Source: Chrysochromulina parva (taxonomy: Eukaryota > Haptophyta > Prymnesiales > Chrysochromulinaceae). Taken from it: 18,065 nt of DNA. Position 1 is the first letter of the stretch, and each line of letters starts with the position of its first letter. The stretch lies in assembly GCA_002887195.1 (NCBI GenBank), contig PJAB01001029.1, forward strand, positions 1 to 18,065, read 5' to 3'. The notes under the pieces were generated by a model. That model had not been told where the DNA came from, ran no database searches, and saw nothing but the letters and a program-made list of their open reading frames with translations. Positions 7,682 to 17,365 of this stretch are shown here, one piece after another. The position numbers and the translations under genes are program-made.

Positions 7682-8313
7682 GATGCGCGGATGTGTCGAG
7701 TTTTCGAAGTCAGTGTCTAACAGTGTAGAGTCTAGAGTGTTCGTATCACCTGGGGGGGTGCGGTCAGCCGGTTCGCATTGCTCTCTGAGCGTTATTTGAT
7801 GATTATCTGAGTCCGTAAAAGTCAGTCAAAAAGTCAGCCAGTCAAGCCTCGTGAGCACATTCGATTATGGCTTCCTGTAGGTTGTCTGTTGAGTTTGTGA
7901 CTTGACTTGACATTGAGGTTGCTTGTGACGGTTGAGCACTTGACTTCTGTGCACTTCTGTGCTGCTGCTGCTGTTCAACACAACGCGCGCACACACTCCG
8001 GACCCCCAAGCACGGGGGCCACGGTCGCTATGGACGGAGGTGTGGCCGACACAGCCCGTGCTAACACACCATATCTGTGTTGCTTCTGTCATGGCGTATA
8101 ACGGTAGCTCTGGAGCCGAGCAAGCAAGTAGGAAGCCCCAAGGAACGGATTCTGTCCCGGACCCAATTTTTCACGTTTTCGTCACAAAAAACCTCTGACG
8201 TTCTCGAACGCGCTCGAACGTGGAGATCAGACGAGCTGCGTCGAGCTGCGTTAACGCACAATCGGAGAAGGCTGAACAAAGCACTCGCTGAGTGCACTTG
8301 ACGGCTGATAGAG
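7682..8313. promoter_or_regulatory. Upstream region of the LOV-HSF gene
   Basis: No gene was seen in this 632-bp spacer. It holds several short repeats: AGTCTAGAGTGT-like copies near 7711-7741, GTCAGTCA/GTCAGCCAGTCA near 7821-7846, ACTTGACTTGACAT at 7900-7913 (its last 12 bases are also found upstream of the kinase gene), a duplicated ACTTCTGTGC near 7943-7962 followed by (CTG)n, and a heat-shock-element-like array at 8200-8219. AT-rich tracts lie at 8165-8192. The 5' untranslated region probably lies in the last 100 bp. Confidence 0.5.
8200..8219 (+). promoter_or_regulatory. Heat-shock-element-like array upstream of LOV-HSF
   Basis: The sequence gTTCtcGAAcgCGCtcGAAc fits the 5-bp-phased alternating TTC/GAA pattern of a heat-shock element in three of four units (TTC 8201-8203, GAA 8206-8208, a mismatched unit, GAA 8216-8218). 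It lies about 95 bp upstream of a gene whose product has an HSF DNA-binding domain, which suggests autoregulation. Short motifs like this can arise by chance, and the encoded recognition helix is atypical. Confidence 0.4.
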
Positions 8314-10785
8314 ATGACGGACCCAAGCCGGCTGCCGAGCAGCATCGAGGAGGCACTCCAGCCATCTTCGGAAGCGCGGCTCATCACCGAGCCCAATGAA
8401 CCCTTCCGCATCGTGCACGTCAACGAGGCGTGGTGTCGCACCTGTGGCTTTGACGCCGAAGAAGTGCTCGGCCACACGTGCAACTTCTTGCACGGGCCGG
8501 GGACCTGCAGCGCGACGCTTGCGATGCTCAAGCAGGCGCTCACTCTCAAGCGCATGCTTGCCGTGCAGCTTCTCAATTACACGAAGACGGGCCGCCCGTT
8601 CATGAACACCTTGCAGGTGGCGCCGCTCTACAATCGGAACAAGGAGGTAACGCACTACCTCGGCATGGTCCAGGCGCGCTACCTGGATGGCAGCGGCGCG
8701 CAGGTGGCGCCCCTGGAGCAACGGGGCAGTGTCGCGGCCCCCACGGCGCCAATGATCGGCCTGCAGCCGGTCAACCAGATGCCTCGCCTGGCTAGCAACG
8801 CGGTCGCGGCGGCGACGGCCTCAGCCGGCAGTGGTCTTGGGGGCGGCCACGGGGGGATGTTCGGGGGCGGCCTCGGGAATGGTCACACGGGGCGGGGTCT
8901 GGGCGGCAGTCTCGTGGGCAGCGGTCTGGGTGGAGGTCTCGGCGGTCTGGGTAGTGGCTTCGGGGGTGGCGGCATGGGCGGTGGCTTCGGAGGGGATTCA
9001 TCCAGCCTGAAGCGCAGTCACGGCAGCACCTTTGCCGACGGTGGTTACGGCGCCTGCCGGAGCGGCAGCGCCGGCAGCAACACCTGCAGCATGACCGGAA
9101 TGGACAATGTGAGCGGCCGAAGCCTTGGTGGCAGCATGACTGGTGGCAGCATGACTGGTGGCAGCATGACTGACAGGAGCGTGGGCGGCAATAGTGGCAG
9201 CGGCAGCATGATGGAGGTGGACACGAGCGCGGCGGTCATGAGTATGGGCGAGCAGGACGATGACGAGTCGCCCGGCGGCGGCTGGCGCGTGCCACCCTTT
9301 TTGACGAAGCTGACCGAGATCCTCAGTTGCGAGACCTCCGATGTGATCTCCCTCAGCGACGAGGTCGCCACCTTCACCATCGTCGATCCGGCGCGCTTCG
9401 CCCGTGAGGTGCTCCCGTGCTACTTCAAGCACAACAAGCTCGGCTCCTTCTCGCAACAGCTGCACACGTACGGATTCCGGCGGCTCGGCCACGTCACGAC
9501 CGCGACCGATGCGCCCATCGAGTTTTGCCACGACGCGTACACGGGCGAGCCGGAAGACTTCATTGAGTGGATCCGCAATGGCGGCGCCGTCTCGAAACGT
9601 ACGATGCATGCGGCGCCACGGCAGCCCTCGCCGCCGCCGCCGCCCGCCGAGACGAGCACCGGGCCGCCGCCCCAGCTGCTCAACGACATGCTGCAGGTGC
9701 ATGAAGGCATGCGCCAGCTTGCATCCGCCTTCCAGCAGGCCAAGATGACACACGCCTTCCAGCTGCGCACCATCCTGCAGAAGCTCGTACAGAGCGGCCG
9801 GCTTGCCCCCGAGTCCGCCAACTACATATCCGCTATGCCACCCGCGACGCCCCTCTACGGACAGGCTCCACTCGCCGCTGCGCTCAGCGCCGGCTTGGGT
9901 GGCGGCCTCGGCGGCGGCCTGAGTAGCAGCTTCGGTAGCGGCCTCGGTGGCGGCCTCGGCGGCGGCCTCGGTGGGGGTATGGGCGGGTACCTGCCCACTG
10001 CGCTGCAGCAACAAGCCGCCTTGCAACGCGCGCAGCAGGCCCATGCGCCTGCGATGGGGGGGTCGATGGGGTACGGATCAAGTAGCTACGGCGCGAACGG
10101 CTGCGGCAGCTGCGGCTGCGGCCGCAGTAGCCATAGCGGCTCGGAGCTGGGCAGGAGCGGCATGGGCGGCATGGGCGGCGGCAGCTCGGGCGCCTACGGC
10201 AGCGGCGCCGAGTCGTTCATGCCGCTCAAGCCCGAGCCGCACTCCTCCCCACCCATGCGCGAGGGCTACTCCGCGCCCAAGATCAACGACAACCCGACGA
10301 TGGTGCGCCAGGCCTCTAGCGACGGGCTGCTCACGTCCATGCGCCAGTCATCGTCCGACGGGCATGCCTCCTCCTTGCCCCGCGGCATCCTCGAGGCCCT
10401 CGAGAGCTCGTTCGACGCGCTCCAGAACCCGGACGTCTTCGGCCTCACGCCCGAGCCCGAGGGCAGTGGCAGCCGCGAGGAAGCCTACCCCACCAACCTG
10501 CGCTACTCGCGCGATGGAGTCCTCTTCCACCCGGGCTCCATCTCGCTCGGAGGCGCGAGCCTCGGCGGCGTCTCACTCGACGGCGGCGGCTCCTCTGTCG
10601 ACCTGCAGGGCGAGGAAGCTCTCCAGCTGCTCGCGGGGGAGAAGGCGCTGCTCGCCTTTGCCGACTCGACGACCAACTACGAGCCGAGGCAGCCGCCCTA
10701 CCCTGTCGATGCCTCGCCGCATGGCGACTCACCATCCGCCGCCAAGCTCGAAGCCAGCGCCTCCTCGGCCTCGCAAAGCTCTTAG
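8314..10785 (+). CDS. LOV/PAS-heat shock factor fusion, putative photoreceptor transcription factor
   Basis: An 823-residue intronless protein with an unusual domain order. Residues about 20-125 form a LOV-type PAS domain: GHTCNFLHG (53-61) corresponds to the flavin motif GxNCRFLQ and keeps the photoactive cysteine (C56). LLNYTKTGRPFMN (86-98) keeps both asparagines (N88, N98) and GMVQ keeps the glutamine (Q120) that contact flavin. A Gly/Ser/Met-rich linker follows (about 170-300). Residues 324-425 are an HSF DNA-binding domain: VPPFLTKL, FTIVDPARFAREVLPCYFKHNKLGSF, then recognition helix SFSQQLHTYGF (378-388). Residues 456-495 have the heptad pattern of an HR-A/B trimerisation coiled coil. 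The rest is low-complexity (Gly-rich 527-557; QQQ; acidic/Ser tail), probably an activation region. An in-frame TGA at 8299 fixes ATG 8314 as start. I infer a light- or redox-responsive nuclear transcription factor, analogous to aureochromes (LOV-bZIP) but with an HSF effector. Confidence 0.88.
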   Translation: MTDPSRLPSSIEEALQPSSEARLITEPNEPFRIVHVNEAWCRTCGFDAEEVLGHTCNFLHGPGTCSATLAMLKQALTLKRMLAVQLLNYTKTGRPFMNTLQVAPLYNRNKEVTHYLGMVQARYLDGSGAQVAPLEQRGSVAAPTAPMIGLQPVNQMPRLASNAVAAATASAGSGLGGGHGGMFGGGLGNGHTGRGLGGSLVGSGLGGGLGGLGSGFGGGGMGGGFGGDSSSLKRSHGSTFADGGYGACRSGSAGSNTCSMTGMDNVSGRSLGGSMTGGSMTGGSMTDRSVGGNSGSGSMMEVDTSAAVMSMGEQDDDESPGGGWRVPPFLTKLTEILSCETSDVISLSDEVATFTIVDPARFAREVLPCYFKHNKLGSFSQQLHTYGFRRLGHVTTATDAPIEFCHDAYTGEPEDFIEWIRNGGAVSKRTMHAAPRQPSPPPPPAETSTGPPPQLLNDMLQVHEGMRQLASAFQQAKMTHAFQLRTILQKLVQSGRLAPESANYISAMPPATPLYGQAPLAAALSAGLGGGLGGGLSSSFGSGLGGGLGGGLGGGMGGYLPTALQQQAALQRAQQAHAPAMGGSMGYGSSSYGANGCGSCGCGRSSHSGSELGRSGMGGMGGGSSGAYGSGAESFMPLKPEPHSSPPMREGYSAPKINDNPTMVRQASSDGLLTSMRQSSSDGHASSLPRGILEALESSFDALQNPDVFGLTPEPEGSGSREEAYPTNLRYSRDGVLFHPGSISLGGASLGGVSLDGGGSSVDLQGEEALQLLAGEKALLAFADSTTNYEPRQPPYPVDASPHGDSPSAAKLEASASSASQSS
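8830..8996 (+). repeat. Glycine-rich imperfect repeat in LOV-HSF linker
   Basis: Reiterated GGC/GGT-rich triplets encode GLGGG/GFGGG/GMGGG variants between the LOV and HSF domains. The unit is irregular (about 9-15 bp), consistent with slippage expansion. The linker is probably flexible. Confidence 0.7.
9127..9171 (+). repeat. Exact 15-bp tandem triplication
   Basis: Three identical copies of GGTGGCAGCATGACT in frame, encoding (GGSMT)x3 at residues 272-286 of the LOV-HSF protein. Identity at synonymous sites points to a recent duplication. Confidence 0.9.
9886..9985 (+). repeat. Second glycine-rich repeat in LOV-HSF C-terminal part
   Basis: Repeats of GGCGGCCTCGG(C/T) encode LGGGLGGGL runs (about residues 527-557), similar to but separate from the linker array before the HSF domain. 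Slippage of the same sort of codon tract is likely. Confidence 0.75.
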
Positions 10786-11822
10786 GCGGCCGTTGGGCGT
10801 CACCCCCACCAGCGGCTTGATGACGTTTGCATTAGAACACCCTTCGACACCCGCCTGTGTTTGCGTGATATCCGTGTGCGTGAGGGCCGATTCACTGGCG
10901 CGCTGGCTGCTCGAGCAACTTACCGCGGCTGCACCTTGCCCGCACAAGGCTGTCAGCGTTGTGCATACTTCGTGTGTGACCACGACGCGTAAGAGCATTC
11001 TGTGTGGACTGTGGTCCAGCCGTTCCGCGTATAGCTGTCGACTTTGCGTTGTCATGTGCGACATGCGTTGTGGCGGTTACGTTGTACTAGCGAGCTGCGT
11101 CTCTCAGTGTTCGGGATACTTAGTGTTACTCTCGACTGAAGCGAGGAAAAATCGATATGTTACGTACCGTCCCATCCTTGGCTCACGACGCGCCCCCGGC
11201 GCCCTCCTCGCACCCGCGAGACCCGGACGGCCCCCGGCGCCGCGCCGCCCCCGCCGGCCGCCCATGCGGCCGCCGCGGCGCGCCCCCGGCCCCCCCGCCG
11301 CCGCCTGACGCCCACACATGCGCCCACAGCACAGAACAAGGACAGGAGCCGGAAGCAAAGAGAGAAGTGATGAACGAAAACTCGGGAGAGCGCGAGCCGA
11401 GACATGGCGCAGACTACACGAAACGACGCAAGTCGCAACTGGAACTCGCAAGAAGTAGCGGCGCGTTCCGCGACAACTTAGATCTTACTTCTTAGAATAA
11501 GCTACACTAAGAACTAAGAAGTACATAAAATCAATTTGGGTCACTCTCGGCTTCCGATGAAAAAGTTGCACCGCACGTAGGACCGCATTTTAACCACATA
11601 CGCCCTGTCCGGGCATGGATGTGCGTGCGCCTGGCGCGAGGGCGCGACGGTAGAGCCCCCTCTCTGGCCTCCGGCTCTTTCTGCTGACGCTCCGGCCCTC
11701 GAGACACATACGACACATAGCACATAGGAAGGGCAGCTGCACTCCGGACGCATGGGCGGCAGACTTGTCGGCAGACCGCGTGACTCATTGTGCGCCCGCC
11801 ACAGCGCCCGCCTCTCGTCCAC
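10786..11822. other. Convergent intergenic region, no confident gene
   Basis: About 1 kb between the 3' ends of LOV-HSF (plus) and GAPDH (minus). The 11180-11310 stretch is extremely GC-rich, and open frames there (for example 11157-11495 plus) give Pro/Arg/Ala-rich low-complexity translations that I do not regard as genes. At 11475-11535 the sequence turns AT-rich with an inverted repeat. No tRNA or conserved protein was recognised. A non-coding transcript cannot be excluded. Confidence 0.5.
11486..11523. repeat. AT-rich 10-bp inverted repeat
   Basis: TACTTCTTAG at 11486-11495 and CTAAGAAGTA at 11514-11523 are exact reverse complements around an 18-nt spacer. The element lies about 300 bp beyond the GAPDH stop codon in the convergent spacer, so it could mark a 3' end, but no function is shown. 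Confidence 0.55.
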
Positions 11823-13344
<1,522 letters not shown>

Positions 13345-13693
13345 ATGTCTGCTCAGGCGGTGATCGGAGGAGCATTTGCTGCTATCACGGCTGCGGCCAT
13401 CTACTCGCATTTCTCGCAGCCTCAAGAGGGGGTATGCCGACCACGTCGCACTCCTGCGCCTGCACTGCGTTTCTGAGCTCATCGCGATCGTGACCATGCA
13501 CCCTCCGCAGAGTGCCGATCCCGATCCAGCGGTCAAGGGCCTTAAGCGCACGCTGACCAACGGCGGCCTCTACCCGCAGCCCGCAGGTGCAGCTGGGAAA
13601 GGGAAGCTCCAGACCCGTCCCAGCGGCAGCATGGCGGTCTTCACCGAGGGCGGGTCTGCGCTCGGCGGCGCCGAGTCCGGCGCGCACAATTAG
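13345..13693 (+). CDS. Small single-span membrane protein, spliced, unknown function
   Basis: A two-exon model: ATG 13345 to 13431, an intron at 13432-13510, then 13511 to TAG 13693. It encodes 89 residues. Exon 1 gives MSAQAVIGGAFAAITAAAIY followed by SHFSQPQEG: a clean N-terminal hydrophobic helix (about 4-20) in good start context (AACAATG). Exon 2 continues in frame with a polar Gly/Ser/Lys-rich tail containing VKGLKRTLTNGGLYPQP. Unspliced, exon 1 terminates 14 codons after the donor, and the exon 2 frame has no hydrophobic start of its own. I do not recognise the family. The form (short, one helix, basic tail) would suit an organellar or ER membrane subunit, but that is only a guess from size. 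Confidence 0.6.
13432..13510 (+). other. Predicted intron in small membrane protein gene
   Basis: 79 nt, donor GTATGCCG, acceptor CCCTCCGCAG, phase 0. The length is close to the GAPDH intron. Its boundaries are inferred from joining the hydrophobic N-terminal exon to the downstream open frame, with no family alignment to confirm them. Confidence 0.6.
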
Positions 13694-13716
13694 TCGAAGC
13701 CATTTAGTCGAAGCCA
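13690..13716 (+). repeat. 13-bp direct repeat spanning the stop codon
   Basis: TTAGTCGAAGCCA occurs at 13690-13702 and again at 13704-13716, one base apart. The first copy contains the TAG stop of the small membrane protein gene. It looks like a recent 14-bp tandem duplication. Confidence 0.85.
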
Positions 13717-14122
13717 GTGAGCAAAGGGAGTCTCCAGTCCCTCCCTACGCGGGCCTCGGTCTGAGGGTCGTAGCATCGGCGCTTCGAGTGTCACGACTCA
13801 CGTTGGTACATGTGCGAGTTGTGCGGGGGGTGACCTCGAATGCGCAAGCCCCCTGCGTGCTGCAACGCCCTGAGCCAGGCGTCCATGCTGCGTCCATGCA
13901 ATTATAGAAACGTCAATGATATGCGCTTGAAACGTGCAGCTAGACTTTGTAATCTTTTGCCCTCCTCCCCTCTCAGGTTCCTCTCAGGTACTAAGGGTCG
14001 GGTCGCTCCTGTGGAGGTCCGGCTATCTGCTCCGGCGTCGTTGCACTCTCGTCTCGCGTCCGAGGCCGTCGCTCGCGTCGCGCAAAAAGTAAAAGAGCCC
14101 CCCCAAACAAATGCCGCGAAAC
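13694..14122. other. Convergent intergenic region, no gene seen
   Basis: 429 bp between the 3' ends of the small membrane protein gene (plus) and MED15 (minus), expected to hold both 3' untranslated regions. GCGTCCATGC is tandemly duplicated near 13878-13898. The region around 13900-13970 is AT-richer. No coding or RNA gene was recognised. Confidence 0.5.
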
Positions 14123-16582
14123 TCACTGCCACGTGCCAGTGCACCGAAGCCGCCGCGTGCCCGCGTGACGCCACGCACAGCAAAGCGCGGTAATACTCGT
14201 GGGCTGTGGGGATGCAATCGGTGCGCCGTGCAACCGCGTCACTGCCTCCTCGAGTGGAACGCTTGGCACAGCCCCCTCGTCGCCCATCAACTCAATGCCG
14301 CCGCCCGCGACGCTGGCCGTTGCAGGGGCATCTGGGTACTTCGGAGGGATGGCCACAACCAGTGCGGGCAGGCCGCCGTCATGGCTGCCGGGTGACCAAA
14401 GCGCCACTCGCTGCCATGCGCTAGCCTCGCGCGCCCGATCGAGCGACGACTCGGCCATGCTCGTCTCCCCACGGCCGCGCGCCGTCTCGAGCGCACCCTG
14501 CCTAATTGGGAGCGCCGTATCGAGCGTCTCCTCACGCTCGAGTGCGCACGCGCGCCATCCAAAGGAATGAAGCAGCGACCGCAGCTCACGACGGCTCGTC
14601 TCTCCCAACGCCGCCCACGCCGCGATCGGATCCGCCGCGGCCCTTGCGACCCCGCCCCTCGCGACCTCGCCGCTCTGCACCTCGCGAGACCAAGACGGAG
14701 GAGGGGGGGACACCGAGCGGAGCCGGGGCCGCTTGTTCGGCGGCGCACACGCAGCATCCCCCCCGGCGGGTGACAGCATCCCCGCCGGCGCACACGCAGC
14801 ATCCCCGCCCTCAGCCTTTACTAGAGTGATCGCGTCCCGTACCAGCACCGGCGCGGTGCCAGCGCCGCCATCGCCCACTTGAGCACTGGGTTGGTCATCC
14901 GATGCAGCCCACTCGAGGGACCACTCGAGCTCCCAACTCGCCTGCCAGCCCGCTGCTATCCCTCGCGCCTCCCCCGGCGACGCGTCGAACGCCACAGGCA
15001 GGCCGACCGGCCCCAGTAACGGTATGGGTGCCGGCACCGGTACGGGTTGAGCCCCCTGCGCTGCGCTCTCGGTGCACGTGACGCCGGTGGCCAGCCGCGC
15101 CAAGGCCGCGCTGAACGGCTGGCGACGGGCCGAGTGCGCCGGCACGTTCACCAAGGCGCGAGCGAGCTGCTGCTGCATGGGCTGCACGTCGGTGGGGGGG
15201 CGGCCAGCACTGGCGACGCGCGCACGAGTACGCTTGAGACTGCTCAGCTTACCGAGGGCGCCGTCGTGGGCGGGCGGTGGCTCTGCTGCCGGTGAGCGTG
15301 GCTGACGAGCGTCTCGGATGGCGTGCAGAGCGCGCATGATCTCCTGATGCAGATCTGACAGTCGCACAAGGTCAGCGACGCCCTTCTTGTCGCCAGCCAA
15401 GGACTCAGCGCCACCCTCGCGCGCCGAATGCGGAGGAGCGGGCTCGTGCAGCCGTTGGAGATACTCGGAGATGCTCTCGACAAGGTGAGACGCCTTTTGC
15501 TTGAGTCGCACCTCGTCCGCATGGCGACCGAGCTCCCTGGGTGCGCCGCCGCCAGCACCGCTGGTGCTCGGACCAGTGCTCGCACCGGAACCGGCACCGC
15601 TGCCGCCGGCGGCGCCGCTGCTGCCGGCGGCGCCGCTGGCGCTGCCGCCGCCGGCGGCGCCGCTGCCGGTCGCCTCGCGTTGCTTGCGCAGCAGCACGTC
15701 GAGGAAGCGGCTCAGTCGCAGGTTGGGCGGCTGCTCGGCCTGGAGGTCACGCAGCCTCGCCACCAGCTGCCAGTACTGCGCCGCGGTCGAGGCCGGTCGG
15801 TCTGTAGGCGGCATCAGGCGCGGCGGCGCCGGCGCCATCGCGGGCGCGAGCAGCTCGAATGGGAGCGGCGGGCGCACCGCGCGCACGGGTGGCTCCATGG
15901 CTTTGGCCAGCAGCTGTTTGGCCAGGGACGCGTCGGAGGCAGCCGCGGAGGCGGAGGCGAAGGCGGAGGCGGAGGCGGAGGCGGAGGTCCAGGGGACTCG
16001 TTTGGAGGGAGTGGATGCGGCGACGAAATCTGCCATAGACGAGCCGGCAGCGATGCTGCGAAAGGGTGACGGCGCAAGTGGCGATGGCAGCTTGGTCGCC
16101 GGTGAGCGCTCGCGCTGGGCGATCGGCGGCGGCGGCGGCTGAGGTTCACCGGGCTGCGGCGGCCCGGTCGGCGACGGCGATGGCGGCGAGGGCGAGTTGG
16201 TCGATGGCGTCCCAACAGAAAGCAGCGGCGGAGGCGTCAATGAGGCAGCCGTCGGCGAAGGTGCGGAAGGCTGCGCCGAGCCATTAGCCATTCCGCTGGG
16301 CGACGTGGACGAGGCCGTTGAGCGCCCCGAGTGACCACTCGTTTGCATGCTTTTGTCCAACCGGCCGAGCCGCTTCTTGATGCGCTCCGTGTAATCGTCC
16401 TTCGAGCGCGACGAAGTCCACACATCCTCCTCCATCTTTTGCGCGAGATCATAGATCTTGTTTTCGGCCTCCTTCAGTCGTTGCTTGATGAACTGCACGA
16501 CATACTCGCGCGTCTGCGAGCGCAAAGACTCCGCAATCGCGTCGCGCCAATCCGCCGCCGTGGCGCCGCTGCGTGCACGCAT
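14123..16582 (-). CDS. MED15: Mediator complex subunit 15 (MED15) homologue with KIX domain
   Basis: An 819-residue nuclear co-activator subunit. MED15 belongs to the Mediator tail and binds activation domains through an N-terminal KIX domain. Here residues 10-80 read ADWRDAIAESLRSQ, VVQFIKQRLK, IYDLAQKMEEDVW and DDYTERIKKRLGRLDKSMQ, matching the three-helix KIX pattern, including the DWR start, the (F/M)EE-x-(I/V)(Y/W) middle and the DY-x-x-(K/R)I end. The long centre is disordered: Pro/Ser-rich, an (SA)n run, and a Gly/Ala/Ser run, with one helical patch (QYWQLVARLRDLQ). The C-terminus has LPALVVAIPPKYPDAP (from about 738) and PTSITALCCAWRHA, like the conserved MED15 tail. I chose ATG 16582 (context ACC-ATG) because the upstream frame offers only a GTG. 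No intron is needed. Assignment rests on the two ends. Confidence 0.82.
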   Translation of the reverse strand: MRARSGATAADWRDAIAESLRSQTREYVVQFIKQRLKEAENKIYDLAQKMEEDVWTSSRSKDDYTERIKKRLGRLDKSMQTSGHSGRSTASSTSPSGMANGSAQPSAPSPTAASLTPPPLLSVGTPSTNSPSPPSPSPTGPPQPGEPQPPPPPIAQRERSPATKLPSPLAPSPFRSIAAGSSMADFVAASTPSKRVPWTSASASASAFASASAAASDASLAKQLLAKAMEPPVRAVRPPLPFELLAPAMAPAPPRLMPPTDRPASTAAQYWQLVARLRDLQAEQPPNLRLSRFLDVLLRKQREATGSGAAGGGSASGAAGSSGAAGGSGAGSGASTGPSTSGAGGGAPRELGRHADEVRLKQKASHLVESISEYLQRLHEPAPPHSAREGGAESLAGDKKGVADLVRLSDLHQEIMRALHAIRDARQPRSPAAEPPPAHDGALGKLSSLKRTRARVASAGRPPTDVQPMQQQLARALVNVPAHSARRQPFSAALARLATGVTCTESAAQGAQPVPVPAPIPLLGPVGLPVAFDASPGEARGIAAGWQASWELEWSLEWAASDDQPSAQVGDGGAGTAPVLVRDAITLVKAEGGDAACAPAGMLSPAGGDAACAPPNKRPRLRSVSPPPPSWSREVQSGEVARGGVARAAADPIAAWAALGETSRRELRSLLHSFGWRACALEREETLDTALPIRQGALETARGRGETSMAESSLDRAREASAWQRVALWSPGSHDGGLPALVVAIPPKYPDAPATASVAGGGIELMGDEGAVPSVPLEEAVTRLHGAPIASPQPTSITALCCAWRHAGTRRLRCTGTWQ
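15944..15988 (-). repeat. Hexanucleotide (GGCGGA)n microsatellite in MED15
   Basis: About seven GGCGGA-like hexamers, with one GGCGAA variant, on the plus strand. On the coding strand this gives the (Ser-Ala)n run with a single Phe in the disordered centre of MED15. The unit keeps the frame, so length polymorphism is likely. Confidence 0.8.
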
Positions 16583-17365
16583 GGTTACGTACTGTACCCT
16601 CTCAAGGTTTTGGCGCCCAGGCGCCGTCACGGGCGTTTCAAGTCGCGACGCGATGCGCGTTTTCTAGTGTGGACCCACCGCCGCTTGTGCTCTCATTTGT
16701 TGTTGGCGCGCGAAGCCGTCGTGGGCGCTATCATGTTTTGTGCCGAGTCGCGAAGCGAGTGTTTTCTACGTACACGCAGAGCGTTCTGCCGTTCTCCCCG
16801 TGAAAAGCGGCTCAACAGCAACCGCGAGATACCCACCGGGACGGGGACTGTCGGAAGGCTTCATTTCGGAGCCGAAGCATTCAAAGTCCGATGCATTCGG
16901 ACGGGGACGCACGTGTCCGAGGGCATCAGAAGGGTACTGGTACATTAGTTGGTACAAAATAATTCGCATCAGTGCTTTCCACAGGTCACGAAAGGGTATA
17001 CGCAAGGGGCTCGAGTACAAAGTACGAGGTCAAGCGGCACTTTGAGAGGGTTCCTAATTCGTATTGAAGCATGCAACAATGCTTTCCCACAGGGCACGAG
17101 GACGTTTTTACCATGGTGCAAATGCGGGCAATGCGCGCGGCGGGGCTGCGGGCGCGCGCGCGGGCGCGTCGGGGCGGGTGGTCACGCGGGCAGGGCGGGC
17201 GGGCGGGAGAGTGCCACGCATGCCGCACGTCCCGCCCCAAGTGCTGCCCCGTCTCATGCTCGGAGGTCGACTCTCTCTGCACCCGGACAGGACCAGCTGG
17301 CTGCGGAACGGTGTGGGGCCTCTGTTTTGGTTGTGAACTTATCTGCCGGCCGAACGTGCTTGTGA
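16583..17365. other. Intergenic region between MED15 and the LVIVD gene
   Basis: Nearly 800 bp without a supportable gene. The left part should contain the MED15 promoter. A small perfect inverted repeat (GTCCGA-TGCAT-TCGGAC) sits at 16886-16902 and GGTAC occurs three times near 16934-16956. A very GC-rich tract runs from about 17135 to 17215. An open frame ending at 17412 has a Cys-rich stretch (ECHACRTSRPKCCPVSC), but without family support I do not call it. Confidence 0.45.

Noticed and set aside
8998..10044. 348-codon minus-strand frame opposite LOV-HSF
   Set aside because: The translation is Ala/Glu/His repeats mirroring the Gly-rich coding repeats; the plus strand has clear LOV and HSF domains.
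9947..11308. 453-codon plus-strand frame overlapping the LOV-HSF 3' end
   Set aside because: It is out of frame with the HSF protein and gives Arg/Ala/Ser/Pro low complexity; no domain is recognisable after 10785.
11157..11495. 112-codon Pro/Arg-rich open frame
   Set aside because: Composition follows the extreme GC tract; no family match or domain; it begins in a non-coding-looking convergent spacer.
14050..14135. Extra 3' exon of MED15 using a GTGAGT donor near the stop
   Set aside because: The unspliced C-terminus already ends with the SITAL..AW motif expected at the MED15 tail, and the added residues would be Arg-rich without similarity.
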